NCBI GenBank assembly: GCA_033439295.1
Contig: JAVTLE010000011.1
Coordinates: forward strand, 992,082 to 1,056,081
Origin: Deuterostichococcus epilithicus
Taxonomy: Eukaryota; Chlorophyta; Trebouxiophyceae; Prasiolales; Stichococcaceae
Direction of reading: 5' to 3'
Length of the DNA stretch: 64,000 nt
Positions 22,801-34,533 of the stretch are shown piece after piece (position 1 is the stretch's first letter; every line of letters begins with the position of its first letter). Under the pieces are notes generated by a model. That model saw nothing but the letters and a program-made list of their open reading frames with translations, did not search any database and had not been told where the DNA came from. The position numbers and the translations under genes are program-made.

Positions 22801-24257
22801 ACCTCAACATAGGTACTGCCCTTTGGTGCGCCGCCGCCGCCGCCGGCACTCTGCGCTATCCCAAGTTGCCAGCCTGGCGACGGAGTCCTCAGCGTGGCGC
22901 AGGCTGCGACGAACCCGGCGAAGATGTTTCGACAGACGCTGCAGGCGGCTACTGCAGTGGGGGCGGCTCAGCAGGCGGCGGCCAGCACGAGCGGCGCCAG
23001 GAAGGTGCGCACGTGCCAGGTGGGCAGCAGAATGCGCAAGAACCGGAGCCAGAGGGCATCAGCCCAGCGCGTTGCGATGTCCCAGCACGCCCGCCATTGA
23101 GAGGCAGTGCAGCAAAGGCGGCGGCGGCGGCGGCGGCTCCGGCGACGACAGCAGCAGCGGCGGCGACGGAGCTGCTGCGGCGGGCGTGGGAGGGGAGGCC
23201 CTACCGCAGCTGCGCGCGGGTGGTGCTGCTGGGCCACGGCGCCGACGAGCAGTGCGGGGGGTACGGGCGCCACCGCACCACCTTCCGCCGAGCGGTGCGC
23301 GCATCATCTCCCCCGCATTGATTACTGCTCAATCGGCCCGTCGGCGCATGGGGTCCCTCAAAGGCAACGCTCGATCTTGAGACCCCATGCATCTGTGGCC
23401 GGGATAAGCTGCGAGTAGCCTCGATCCAGAAGGTTTCACGGCACACCACGAATGTTGGGGCGGGATGGAAAAGCATCCTGTATTCGCGGCACAGGGCTGG
23501 CAGGCCCTGGCGGAACAGCCGCATGGCGAGATGACATGTCCATGGGCGCTGGACGTCTTCCGAGGTCCCCGAACTGCGCCACTGGCTGGGCTGCAGTCCT
23601 CTTCTCATGTCTTCACCGTGAGCCACGCAGGGCTGGGCCGGCCTTGCGGATGAGCTGAGCGCCGAGACCCGGCGGCTGTGGGTGCGCAACCTGGGACGCG
23701 ACGACCGACTGGTGGCGGACCATGCTCGGGAGGCGCGCCACCCGTTCCTGGCGGAGGAGGTGGTGACCGCCATCCTGGCCGCGCCGCTGCACCTCGTCGC
23801 CGACCTGCGCCTGCCGGCGGGTGCGTCTGCTTTGCAGAGGTCGGCATGGTCGGGGTTTAGTGGGTTTGGTGGTGAGGTTGGGGTGGGGTGTGGGCGGAGG
23901 CGCAGACCTGAAGTTTTGCTGCGTCGCGTCTGCAGCCCGGCATGGCTCCTGCTGGTGCCGCTGCAGCTGGCGGAGCTCCATCGCCAGCCTCACGATATGC
24001 CATGACAAGCCGTGAACACTGAACGCGTCTGTGTATGCACTGCAGGCACCGGCGACAAGGTCATCCTGCGGGAGGCGCTGCGGCAGCTGGGCCTGCCGCG
24101 GGCGGCGGCGCGTGTGAAGCGAGCCATCCAGTTCGGCACCCGCATCGGGAACCAGGCCAACCGACGCGATTTTGGCAGCAACAGGGCCGCAAACCTGAGG
24201 AATGCTGGCTCTGTGCGGCTGGCGGACGTTTCTGGCAGCAAGCCTGCGGGGCAATGA
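19806..24257 (+). CDS. ASNSD1: Asparagine synthetase domain-containing protein 1 (ASNSD1-like)
   Basis: Two-domain protein: an N-terminal Ntn glutaminase-like domain and a C-terminal asparagine-synthetase-like PP-loop domain. Whether the family makes asparagine is not settled. Eleven exons close in frame into 776 codons: 19806-19874, 20012-20071, 20290-20407, 20555-20731, 20972-21090, 21286-21960, 22220-22338, 22559-22634, 22779-23294, 23631-23820 and 24046-24257. MCGIAVIVD keeps the nucleophile Cys2. Later blocks are ILTARGPD, LQLRGT, GPWALVFWQARSRTLFFGRD, RRSLLVHWPD, the ATP-pyrophosphatase loop VLFSGGVDST, VVLLGHGADEQCGGYGRHR, VRNLGRDDRLVADHAREARHPFL and VKRAIQFGTRIG. Exon 5 uses a GC donor (CAG|GCAAGC). 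It is about 130 residues longer than the human protein, mainly from Ala/Gly-rich insertions in exons 6 and 9. One N lies at 21605. Confidence 0.88.
21091..21285 (+). other. GC-AG intron in the ASNSD1-like gene
   Basis: The coding block ends ...PFWQ at 21090 and resumes ELPPGLVSIAFEA at 21286, matching the family's continuous WQEVP region. The junction is CAG|GCAAGC ... CACAG|GAG, and no GT donor nearby keeps the frame and the block. GC donors with this consensus are a known minor class of U2 introns. Confidence 0.7.
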
Positions 24258-24665
24258 CTGTGATCAGTCAGCTTGGTGGCTCAAGACGGCCGGCAAAAAA
24301 CCCCCGGCAGGCAGCCCGCAAGGTAGTGATCCATCATCGACATTGAGGGCTCAGCATTGTGTCAGGCTCGTCACTGATGCAGTGAATGTAGCGCTGAGCC
24401 CCTGGTTGTGCTGCATCTCTGGGGTGCAATTCTGGGTACCGCCTCGAATTACAGCCATGTCGTTGATTGCACTATTTGCCTGTGCTCCATTGCTGAACCC
24501 TGTGAATGCCTGAATATCTAAGCCTCCAGGGTACGAGGAAACTCGTAGTCATGATGCTCAGCAAAGTTATGGGCACGTCAGCACATGTGTCCTAGAATGT
24601 TACAGCAGCGCAAAGTCTGCCTTTACACATTGATGTATGCTCAGCAATAGCCACGGGAAAATTGC
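24258..24665. other. Convergent 3' intergenic region
   Basis: Between the ASNSD1-like stop (+) and the modelled stop of the oxalyl-CoA decarboxylase gene (-). No coding block, RNA gene or repeat seen; it should contain two 3' UTRs. Confidence 0.5.
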
Positions 24666-27600
24666 CTAGAGCTTTGCCGGAGGGTTGTGGCTGGCGGGCG
24701 CATTAAACGCGTGCGTTGATCCTGCGCAGCAAATACATTCAGCGTCATTGAGGAGAATCTGTGTATGGGTGCTGTGCCCTTGCTTCAAGCTGCTATCAAA
24801 ATGACAATCCGACCAGGCGTCCAACAGGCGCCCGCTGCTGTCAGGACACCGGCAGGCAGCGCCCCAACAAACTTTCCAAAAGGGTTCTGGCTGAACAGAC
24901 TTAAATGTCTAGGAACACGGTCATAAAACAGACTTTCACCCAGGAACGGACCTGACTCGATGCCGGCCATGGGGTCTAGGGCGACATTGATGAGCGCCGG
25001 GCGGCGCGCGGCAAAGGCCTGCCGGCATGCCGTCGCGAGCTGCGCCCGGCTGTTGACGCTGTAGCCCTCGCCACCAAACGCCTGCATTAGCAGCTCGTAC
25101 CTGCAGAGCAGACGGACAGAGATATGAAGTTGTGCGTCACATGTCGATTGTCGACAAAGTTCGCCAAGGTAGCGCGAGGCAATAGGCAGTACATCGTGGC
25201 GGAGGCTGCACCTGCAGCTGGCCAGGTAGTCAGCAGTCAGCATCTTCTGCTGCGACATTGGTGGACACCGTTGGCCTGTTGCTGGAAGCTGGCGCGCCCG
25301 ACACAGCCTCGACGAGGCTGCACTTTCAGGAGCAGGCCCAGGAGCGCGGGCCTCCCCGTCAGCGCCCCACCCACCTGGCATTCTCCACAAAGGCGGTGGG
25401 GATGGGGTCGGCGGCGAAGCCGCCGGAGCGCGCCCCCGCCTCTGCGGCCTCCCTCACCGCCGCCTTGCGCCGGTCGCCGCCGTAGATGCCGTTGTTGTTG
25501 AACACGATGACCACCACCGGCAGGTTGTACCTGCCGGGCCACAGCAAACCAACTTGGAATGTATGATCACCAGGTGTGCTACCAGTGGGTGCTAGCATGG
25601 GCAATGTCGGACACAGCTGCACATGCAGGCACGCTGCACGCTGAGCCTGTTTTCAGGGCCGGGTACGCTGGCCTCACCATGAGCCGGCGATCAACGAAGC
25701 AGTGTCTGAAAATTTAGCAGAATCTGAAGGCCGCCCAGAACCACGAGCACGTCAGCTTTCCAGCCAACCACGCAGGGCGCCCACTCGTCCTGTAGCAGGC
25801 CCTCGAAGCACGACCGCCCCGCCCACCTGCAGATGGTCTCGCACTCCATGCCGGAAAAGCCGAACGCCGAGTCGCCCTCCACCGCGACAGACAGGCGATC
25901 GGGGCACGCTGTGGCGGCGGCTATGGCCGCGCCCAGCCCCACGCCCATGGTACCCCATGTCCCTGCGTCCAGCCGCAGCCGGCCGCCCGTGACCGGCTCC
26001 AGGATGATCCTGCAAGCCGCGAGGAGATCGTTGTCCCTGCTACCCGACGGCTGTTGCCTTGCATTGCTGGGTTCGCCGCGGCCCGTGACCGTCTCCGGGC
26101 CGATCTTGCGGGGCGCAGGGTTGCTGGGGGTCACCAGCCGTCCTGGCAGCCTGCCGCGCTGCAACCCTGGCGGGCTTCATGCAGTTGCCGGCCGCGCCAG
26201 CAGACCAACGCACATGCCCGCACACAGGCGCCGCCCATCACAGCCTCTGCCTCCAGGCGGCGCTGGTGCTGGCGAAATTAACAAGGAGCCCACCGCGCGT
26301 CAACCGTGATGCTGGCGCCCCCGCCGAAGACCACTGCTCTTGAGTCACGAGTTCAGGGTCTCACCGTGCGTGATCCCGCTCAAGGTCTCACCGTGCATTA
26401 TCCATGGTGTTAGCGCCCTCGCAGGAGACGACCGGGGGAGGCTCCACTGCAGCCAGCGCGTCACGGATGGCGCCCAGCGCGGTGGCATAGTCCAGCGGGT
26501 ACGTGAGCTTCGATGTCCGCGCGCTGAGCTTCGCCCTGCTGCGTTCCACCTGCAGCACGGCATGAGGAGCATTAGACGGCTGCCGTGGCAAACAAAAGCA
26601 GGCCAGTGCCTGCGCGGGCACGTCTGTGGCAATGGCCGAGCGCTGAGCTTCGCCTGGCTGCGCTCTGCCTGCAATGCGCTTTGGGACATATCAGACGACT
26701 GCCAGGGTGGAGTGTCAAGGCTAGCCTCTGCATCGGGAGGGATCCGTGAGGCGGCATGCCTGATGCAGCACAGTTGCAGCACCTAAGTGCGTTCACGTGG
26801 AATGGGTGGTTCTCTTAGCCGTTTTGAGACCTGGGCGGCCGAGCAGCCCCAACGCCAAACGCACTCACGTCGGCTCGGAGGCCGGCGAACCAGCCGCTGA
26901 AGCGCTGCGCGCTGAGCGCTGGCGGCAGCGCCGAGGCCAGCTGCTGTGCGACCGCCGCAGCGTCGCCGGGCAGCACCAGCGCCGCCTTGCCGGCATCCCG
27001 CTCCGAGGCGCCAGTGTCTACCAGGATGAACTTTACGCCCTGCGCCCACTTCGGCGACTCGCCAAAGTGCAGCTGCCAGTTGAGTCTGCGGGCGGCGCAC
27101 ACAGCCAGTCGGAATGCCTGTTTTAAAACGCCCTGTACAATCCTTGACGGCAGTCGACGTGCACCGCAGCTGGGGCTCAACGCCGGCAGTCAACCGCATG
27201 GGACGGCCAAGATCAGGCATGGCAGCGGTAGCTGGCGCATGGCACACGGACGACAGCAGCACATTAATCACACTGAGCAAGCGGCAGGCAGACTCTGCGG
27301 CCACACTCTCTGTGCCCTGGGGGAGACCTACGCACCTGGTGCCAAGCACCGGCCTTGGTGGAGCTAGTGCTGCTGTTCTGCTGAGAGTCGGGTGGTCAGG
27401 CAAACCCTAAAATTATTCCGCACCTAGCGCCAAAGATGAGCACGACATCGGCGCCGCGCAGCGCCGCCGAACGTGCGGCATTGACCGCCTGCTGGTGGGT
27501 GTCAGACACGACGCCTCGCCCCATGGCGGTGGCCAGGAAGGGCAGTCCTGTAGCGTCCACCAGGGCGCGCAGCTGTGCGTCCGCCTGCGAGAACGCCGCA

Positions 27601-29765
27601 CCCTTCCCCACGACGACCAGCGGCCTGCGTGAGACACAACACTGTCACCATCAGCTGCGGGTACAGCGTTGCAGGGGTGGTACCACGTCCGGCGTTTTGG
27701 AGGATGCAGCCATGATCGTGCCCACAGCAAGGAGACGGCGGTTGCACAAGCCAGGAAGCCGCCAGGCTGCTGATGGTAAGGCTGGACCACATCGTGACGG
27801 CTGAAGCACCACCCACCAAATGCAGCGGTGCGCAGCGACTGCGAGCACAAAGACTGCAAGCTATCACACAACAGCAGCAGGCAGCGCACCGCTGGGCTGA
27901 TGCAAGCAGCTGGACGGCCTGCTTGATGGCCACGCTGCCGGCACGTCGGCGCTGGTGCGGCGCTGGCGACGGCGGCAGCTGCGGCGCGGAGTCTGCGGGC
28001 AGCTCCGCGAACAGGATGTCTGATGGGATGTCCACGTACGCCGCGCCCGGCCGCCCGGAGAGCGTGGCCTGCGGTGCAACGCCGGCGCCGGGTCATGCCA
28101 GGGAGGTGCTCGCCAGTCTCGTGGCTGTCGAGTGGTGGGGCCAAAGGGCGTGCATGCCCGGCAGCCTGAGCCCTCTCACTGGTGACAGCCGATCTCATGC
28201 ACGCATACCGCCGCCTGACCACCACGCATGCGCTGCAAACCCCAGCGACAGAGTTTGAGCAGTATCTGGCCGAGCCGCAGGCAACTGCACTGCACCACCA
28301 CACATAATTCTCAAAGCCGCACACCTCAAAATCCGTTTCCAAAAAGTAACCACATGATATGTCACACCAGTTTCCCCATTCCACCAAATCCATATCACTA
28401 CATCAGTTGTTTTTTGAGAAGCATGTACTGAGCAGGGCCGCAGACCTCGAAGGCCTCGCGCATGATGCGGGGCACGTCCGCGGCGGAGGCCGCGCGGGCG
28501 GCGTACTTCGTCAGCTGCCGGGCTGCCGCCACCTGGTCCAGCTCCTGGAAGGCGCCCTTGCCCACCTCATCCTGCAGAGTAGAATGGTTCCAGAGGTTTT
28601 TGATGCGAGTGTCGTCTGTTTTCTGCGGGTGTCATTCGTTGATGGTTCTGAAGGCGGCGCTGGCGCCTGGGGGTGGACTTGGGCCATCGAGGTGGGGAGC
28701 GTCGCTGCCTTGCAGCCGGTGTGGCGCAGCCACAGCCCAGTGCAAGGCTACGAGGCAGGCCCCCCCTGCCGTGTGGTGCAGCCGGGTCGAGAGGTGGAGG
28801 CAGCTTGCAGAGGACGCAGACAGCACAAGCAAGGAAGGGCGGCGGCGTGTACGAGGGAAGGACCCGGATGCAGCGGCCCGCAAGCCCAGAACCCCGAGTC
28901 TGAAAGCCTGGGCTCGCCTGCGCCGCGGAGCCGGCGATGTGCAGCAGCGGCCAGGCGTTGACGGTGGCGTGCGCGACGCCGGGCAGGCCGTGCAGCACGC
29001 CCGGCCCCGACACCGTCAGCAGCGCAGCCGGGGTGCCAGTCAGGAAACCCGCCGCCGCGGCCGCATACCCCGCCGCCTGCTCGTTGCGGAAGCTGATGAA
29101 GCGGATGCCCGCCGCCTGCGCGGCGTCGTATCTGGTTGTTGTGTGTTTCAGCTTATGGCACAGCGCACATAGTGAGCGAATGCGGGCAGACGCAGCTGAA
29201 GGCGCCACGGCGTCCGGTCTGTAACCGGCGGGTCGCCGGTGCGCCAGTCGATCGCCCAGCGACTGCAGGAACCTCACAGGACACCGATGCAGGAAGGAGA
29301 TCAATGCACGAAGCGGTTTGACCGCCTGTGCCCTCGTGCGTGGGCGGCAGAGGCTCAGCGACTGGACACCCACAAGACTCCGAGGAGCAGAGAGCAATTC
29401 AAGGCGCCATGGCCCTGCACCACACCTGGGCGGCGGAGGCGAGCTCGGTGACCTGGGCGGCAGCGGCAAACTCGGTGAGCGGGCGGGAAACCGGGGGTGA
29501 GTCTTCGTGTTTGGGCATGCAGGCGGAAACACATGCGACGATGCGATGCCTGAAAGGCGTCAACTGACTGCAGCAAGTTCGAGCAACAACGCCAGAGGAG
29601 AGAAATCACCGGGATTCCAATGACTCCGTACATGAGCTTCACGCCCAGTCGCGCCAGAGACTGCGCCACCAAGCTGTACCCATTTCCGATGGCGGGGGCG
29701 CCCCCGGCACCGCTCGTGCCGCTGCCGCTGCCGCCTGTGCACGCAGGCACAACAACCTCGTGCAT
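24666..29765 (-). CDS. OXC: Oxalyl-CoA decarboxylase / 2-hydroxyacyl-CoA lyase (ThDP-dependent)
   Basis: ThDP enzyme that decarboxylates oxalyl-CoA to formyl-CoA (plant OXC) or cleaves 2-hydroxyacyl-CoA (animal HACL1); the families cannot be split by eye. Twelve exons close into 601 residues: 29765-29610, 29452-29426, 29115-28918, 28571-28446, 28068-27890, 27624-27424, 27085-26869, 26549-26392, 26009-25827, 25530-25375, 25100-24952 and 24721-24666. Blocks are [20 protein letters not shown] with the catalytic Glu, [58 protein letters not shown] and the ThDP/Mg motif GDSAFGFSG...[10 protein letters not shown]. Exon 3 ends in a GC donor. In my model the last, 56-base exon ends in AKL, a peroxisomal PTS1-like tripeptide. 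Without that splice the frame would run to about 24785 and end differently. An in-frame upstream Met exists at 29843. Confidence 0.86.
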
Positions 29766-30099
29766 CTCGGTCAGGCTGGCTCTGGCCGCTTCTTCGAAAT
29801 AAAATCGAGAGGTTTTACTTCTTAGCAGCAGCAGCAGGATCAACTGTCAGCATGCCTGACGCTGCCAACAGCACAGGTCAATGCCGGGCATCACAGACCG
29901 AGTTACCACATGAAAATGGCCTGACCCCAATCATGCTGTGGGATGCAGGTACATCTGTGAGCTGGTCAGCAACGGGACAGTAAAGCGCGGCAGCGGTCAA
30001 GAGATCACGAAGACTGCATGTCCCGGCTGCGCTGATGACGGGCCTGTACGGGCTGTGCGCTGTTCTGTTCTCGGTAAGGCCAGCTGTCGGCAGAGGCAG
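29766..30099. other. Spacer between the two oxalate genes
   Basis: Only 334 bases separate the AAE3-type stop (30100) from the start codon of the decarboxylase gene, both on the minus strand. It must hold the 3' UTR of the first and the promoter and 5' UTR of the second, so the pair is tightly spaced. No other feature seen. Confidence 0.5.
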
Positions 30100-33000
30100 C
30101 TACAGCTTGGATCGGGGCTGCTGCCCCTGGCCACTCTGCTGACCTGAGGAGCCGCCGCCCTCCTGCTTGCCGCCGTCATTCTTGCTGCCGTCGCCGATGA
30201 AGTGGGCCACCATGAAGCGGCGCTGGATCTTGCCGGTGGCCGTCTTCGGTAGCGCCTTCGTGATGAAGATCTGGCTGGGCACCTGCAGTCACAAGCATAG
30301 TCCCAGGTCGAAGTTAGTTCAAGACAATCTTGACAGACTGCCAGGACACTGCAGCCAGCCTGTAGAGCTGCCACGATACTCTCAAGCTGTGACTCCGTGG
30401 CGATGCGAGACGCAGCACATGAAGCTTAGCACACAAGAGGGCGGCCACATGGTGAAGCAGCATCGAGAGTAGCACGCGTGCTGGAATCTGCATGCAGGCC
30501 CGAAAACGCCCGATTCATAGCACGCCATCGAGTGCGCCCCACCTTGAAGGCCGCGACGCGCTTGCCAGTCTGCTCGCGGATGTCCCTGATTGCTGCTGGC
30601 TCATCATCCACAGGCTTGCTAAGCACCACCGCGGCGGCGACGACCTCCCCATACTTTTCGTCTGGCGCGCCGAAAGCCACAGCTTCCGCAACCAGCGGGT
30701 GCGCCAGCAGAGCGCCGTCCACCTGGAGTGATGCAAACACATTCGAAATAAGAGTGGATGTGTCTTACAACGCTTCATCTGGTTTGAAGGAACCACATCA
30801 ATCTCGCCTTGTAAATCAGACAGCATCATGATGCCATTTTGACAATGACACCGTCACGACGTTTTTTGCATGTGCTGAAGAGTGTGATGTGCTTGATAAG
30901 CTGCCCGGTCAGCTCCACGCCGCTCCGCTGCAGATGCCGGAGCGCCAGGCACGACTCTGCTGGGCGCCATGCGCACCTCGATGGGCGAAATCTTCTCGCC
31001 GCCCCGGTTGATGAGCTCCTTGATGCGGCCGGTGAGCGTCAGGAAGCCGTCGCCGTCCAGGAAGCCCTGGTCGCCGGTGTGGAACCAGCCGCCTGCACAG
31101 TGCATTATACTACACGATTGTCACTGCTGCTTGTGCTGGTCGCCTGTGAGGAACCAGCTGCCTGTGACGGCAGTCATGGCAACGGTTGCTATATATCGAG
31201 GCTGTCTCTGTGTGCTGCGCAGCGTTGCAATGCGGTCTCGACCAAAATACGAGGCTGGCACTTGCTGACTGTCTGACAGCTAACTGCTGGCGGCCATGCT
31301 GTAGATTCGCCCTGCTTCCGAAGAACCAGAAATGCTTCCGGAGGCAGCGATCTTGAGTAATGCCCTGAAGCAATTCACCCAGGTGCGCCTCCGAATTGGC
31401 GGATGGGTTGGGGAGGTAGCCACTGGGTGACTCTCGCGCCGCGCATGCACACTTCCTCGAATTTAAACGGATGAGGATCTCACCCGCATACGCCTCCTTG
31501 TTGGCGGACGGGTTGTTGAGGTAGCCCTTGGTGACGTTTGGGCCGCGGATGCACACCTCCCCGATCTTGCCCGTCGGCTGCGGCTGGCTGTTGTTGTCGA
31601 GGACTGCCACCTGAGTTGCGGCACCACATGCGGCGCTCAAAACGGATGTAGTTGGCCACTGGTTGTCGACACGATGCGGTCAAGCGACACCATTGCTTGG
31701 CAGGGGTACTGGTAAATGCTTGTGTTGTGAGTCGGGATCCGAGATTGAGGATGGGAGGCTGCTGCAGGGCCGCCACTGGGCGGTAAGTAAATGCCTGCAC
31801 CTTCACTGAGCCCTGGGCGCGTCCGACGGAGCCAGGCTTGTGCGGCCCGTGCTTCGGCAGCGGGTTGGACGTCATCTGGTGGCTCGCCTCCGTCATCGCA
31901 TACGCCTGCACAGTTTGCACCGGATGTTCACCAAACAAGCAGCCGGCTGGCTGCACTTTGACGAGCAGTCGCCTACCGGGGTTTGCAACGAGCACCCACA
32001 AGCCGCAATCAGCAGCACGATCGATCCCGGCGCAACGACAGAAACAAGCAGAGATAGGGCCGACGAGAAAACGCTGCCAGGGCATGCCTCGAGCACGGGG
32101 GCGTTGAACGCGGCCTCCAGCTTGTGCAGCGTGGCCGCTGCCAGGCTGGAGGAGCAGCTGCGGATGAAGCGCAGCGGCGGCGGCGCCTTTGCCGGATAGT
32201 CCTTGTCTGCAGCACGGATTTGAAAAACTGCTTTGTAACCCTGATTCCCGATGTTTCTCCTTGTGCACTGGTCATGCTCCATTGACGGCCACACTTTTTC
32301 GAGACCTGCATTGTGCAGCCGCTCTCAGCACCCCATGCTGCGCTGGTGGAGGTGATGAACGCTTACTATTTTCCTCTGCTCAGGCTCGGTGAGTCTCAAC
32401 TGGCCTGTGCCACGCGTGTCCGCTCACCCGCACGGGACAGCAGGATCTGGTGCATGGTGGGCACAGCGGTGTAAAAGGTCGCGCGGTGCTCCACGGCATC
32501 CCGCCAGAAGGTGCCTGCCGCGAAGCGCCCCTCCGCCGGCAGGATGACCGCAGCGCCGGCAGCAAAGGGTGCCAGCAGGCCTGCACGAGCACCAAACGGC
32601 TCACCTCACAGGGTGGACGATCCCCTGGCCCCATCAAACGAAGGGCAACAGAAGGTGGGAGCGCACAAGGGCATGCAGTTGCTGACATAGATCAACCACG
32701 CATGAACCAAAGCCTGCACAGCACATTGGTGTAGCATACATCATGTGCATATATGTGCATCCCTGGTCCATACTCAGGAATGCAGAGCAAATGGGCCGCA
32801 CCCGCCATGAGGCCGTGCACGTGGAACAGCGGCATCACAAGCAGCGAGCGGTCCGCGTGGCCCAGCTCGTACGTCGCCACGATGTTGGCCAAGCTGGCCG
32901 CCAGATTGGCATGACTGAGCGGCACGCCTTTGGGCCGGCTGGTGGTTCCGCTGGTGTGCAGGAACAGCGCCACATCATCTGGCCGCGGTTGGTCCTCCAG

Positions 33001-34065
33001 GGTGGGCTGCTGCGCGGGCGGCGCCGCAATGCGGGCGTAGCTCGACTTGCCGCGCAGCTGCCCGTCGCCAGAGCCTCCTAAGGGGGCGGAAATTGTTGTG
33101 GGCCAATGTTCCGCGAGGGCAGGCGGGGATGCAGGGGCGCTTGACTGCAGCGCACATGACAGCTCAATGATATCGTGAATTGCGGCTCAAGCAGGCGGAA
33201 CCACCACCAATGTCCACGAGAGGACGCGTGGCGCCAAGACACACCTGACGCAATGCTGAAGCTAGCCACAGGGACACTGAGCTTCTGGGCAGCCGCCTCG
33301 GCGTTGCCATTGCCACCCCCCGGCACGATGAGCAGCTTCGAGGAGGCATCCTCCAGATAGAACCTGAACTCGTCCTGCAGTTAAACCTCGCATGTCGCAG
33401 TGACTATCATACAGCAAGCATCGGTCTCGGGGCATTCAAGAGCCGTGCTGCATGATACCGTCGTGCACAGGTCCGCAGCAAGGTAGTCAGCAGGATGCAT
33501 GCAGTCACTGCCAACAGCGCGCAGTAGATGATGTGTGGGATGGCATGTGTACCTCTTTGTAGTTGGAGTTCAGGGGCGCAGCCACCGCGCGTGCCCAGGT
33601 GATGCCCAGGAAGGCGACCACGAACTCGACCTGGTTTTGGAGCCATATACAGCCGCAGTCAGCTCCAGAGCTTTTCCTGTAGCATTTGCGGCGCATGCAT
33701 GGTGCAGGAGGCAAGAGCCGGCTCGCTCAGTGCTGTCCAAGCCCTCATACATGAAAACTCGCGCGTCCTGCCCTTACCGTGTTGGTGTCGGCGAGGGACA
33801 CTGTGTCGCCCGGCCTAATGCCGCTGGCCCGCAGCGCGTTGGCGAACCGCGCGACCTGCCGTGCTAGCTGGGATCGGCTGAGGGTTGGGCCGCCACCTGT
33901 TGCGTGCACACATCGACGATCGGCTTTATTGCCGGCTCTGCAGGTTGCGGCCGTGAATGCACGCCGTGAAGGCACAGGCTGCAGGCGAGATGTACCTGCC
34001 AGGACGAGAGCTGGGCCGCTCGCATTGCCCTCGAGCGCGTCTGCAAGGGTACTTTGCGGCGCCAT
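30100..34065 (-). CDS. AAE3: Oxalyl-CoA synthetase (AAE3 / PCS60-type acyl-CoA synthetase)
   Basis: AMP-forming ligase that activates oxalate to oxalyl-CoA. Twelve exons close into 549 residues: 34065-33996, 33896-33778, 33630-33553, 33374-33245, 33077-32802, 32580-32428, 32206-32088, 31905-31807, 31610-31484, 31092-30977, 30722-30543 and 30282-30100. Blocks follow Arabidopsis AAE3 throughout: [15 protein letters not shown], the P-loop [55 protein letters not shown], the substrate motif [62 protein letters not shown] and [10 protein letters not shown] with the catalytic Lys. A Gly/Gln-rich tail of about 35 residues beyond the usual end finishes in SKL, a classic PTS1 peroxisomal signal. Exon 7 ends at a GC donor (GAG|GCATGC). 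It is immediately upstream of the decarboxylase gene on the same strand, the next step of the same pathway. Confidence 0.93.
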
Positions 34066-34533
34066 CGCAACTATGTTGCAGTGATGTACAGGTTCTGCAA
34101 TGTTCTGTCAGGTCTGCGCCAAGGTGCTTAGTCACCGGAGGGTCACACAAACACGTGCATGCCATGTCGTCCATGACTCATGCACGTTGTTGCTGCAATG
34201 GCGACATGTTGCACTGATGAGCATGACAACTGACAAGACTGCTCAAGAGTGTGATCAACGTGCGCGGCGGTGCCAGTTCGTGGCCGCTTTCATTCTCGCC
34301 AAAACTGTAGCTGTAACAACGTCCCCCTCTCCCGCAAACTTTCGAGACAACCGGTGCGCAGCCTACCCGCTGCCCATGCAGCAATGTCAGCGCGTCCACG
34401 TGCGCCGTTTCGCCCCATCACTGCGTACACCTAACTATGGCCACCTCGAAACTGCCCGCCGCGGGCGGCCGCTTTGCCTTTGCGACTGTTTAGCCTCTGC
34501 CGCTGCTCCGCACCAGCGGCCTGCTCCGCCCAC
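34066..34533. other. Intergenic region
   Basis: Between the AAE3-type start and the stop of the small membrane-protein gene, all on the minus strand. Should hold the AAE3 promoter. Nothing else recognised. Confidence 0.45.

Noticed and set aside
23105-23165. GGC/CGG-rich run that resembles a microsatellite
   Set aside because: It is imperfect and part of the Ala-coding stretch of the ASNSD1-like exon 9; no clean repeat unit.
24785-24951. Read-through C-terminus of the decarboxylase
   Set aside because: Open to a stop at about 24785 but has no counterpart in the family; the spliced 56-base exon matches phase and gives a family-like short end. Kept as an alternative, not as the model.
27402-27410. 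AAACCCTAA telo-box-like motif
   Set aside because: Falls inside an intron of the decarboxylase gene, not near a gene start, so it is not listed as a regulatory site; kept as a counterexample.
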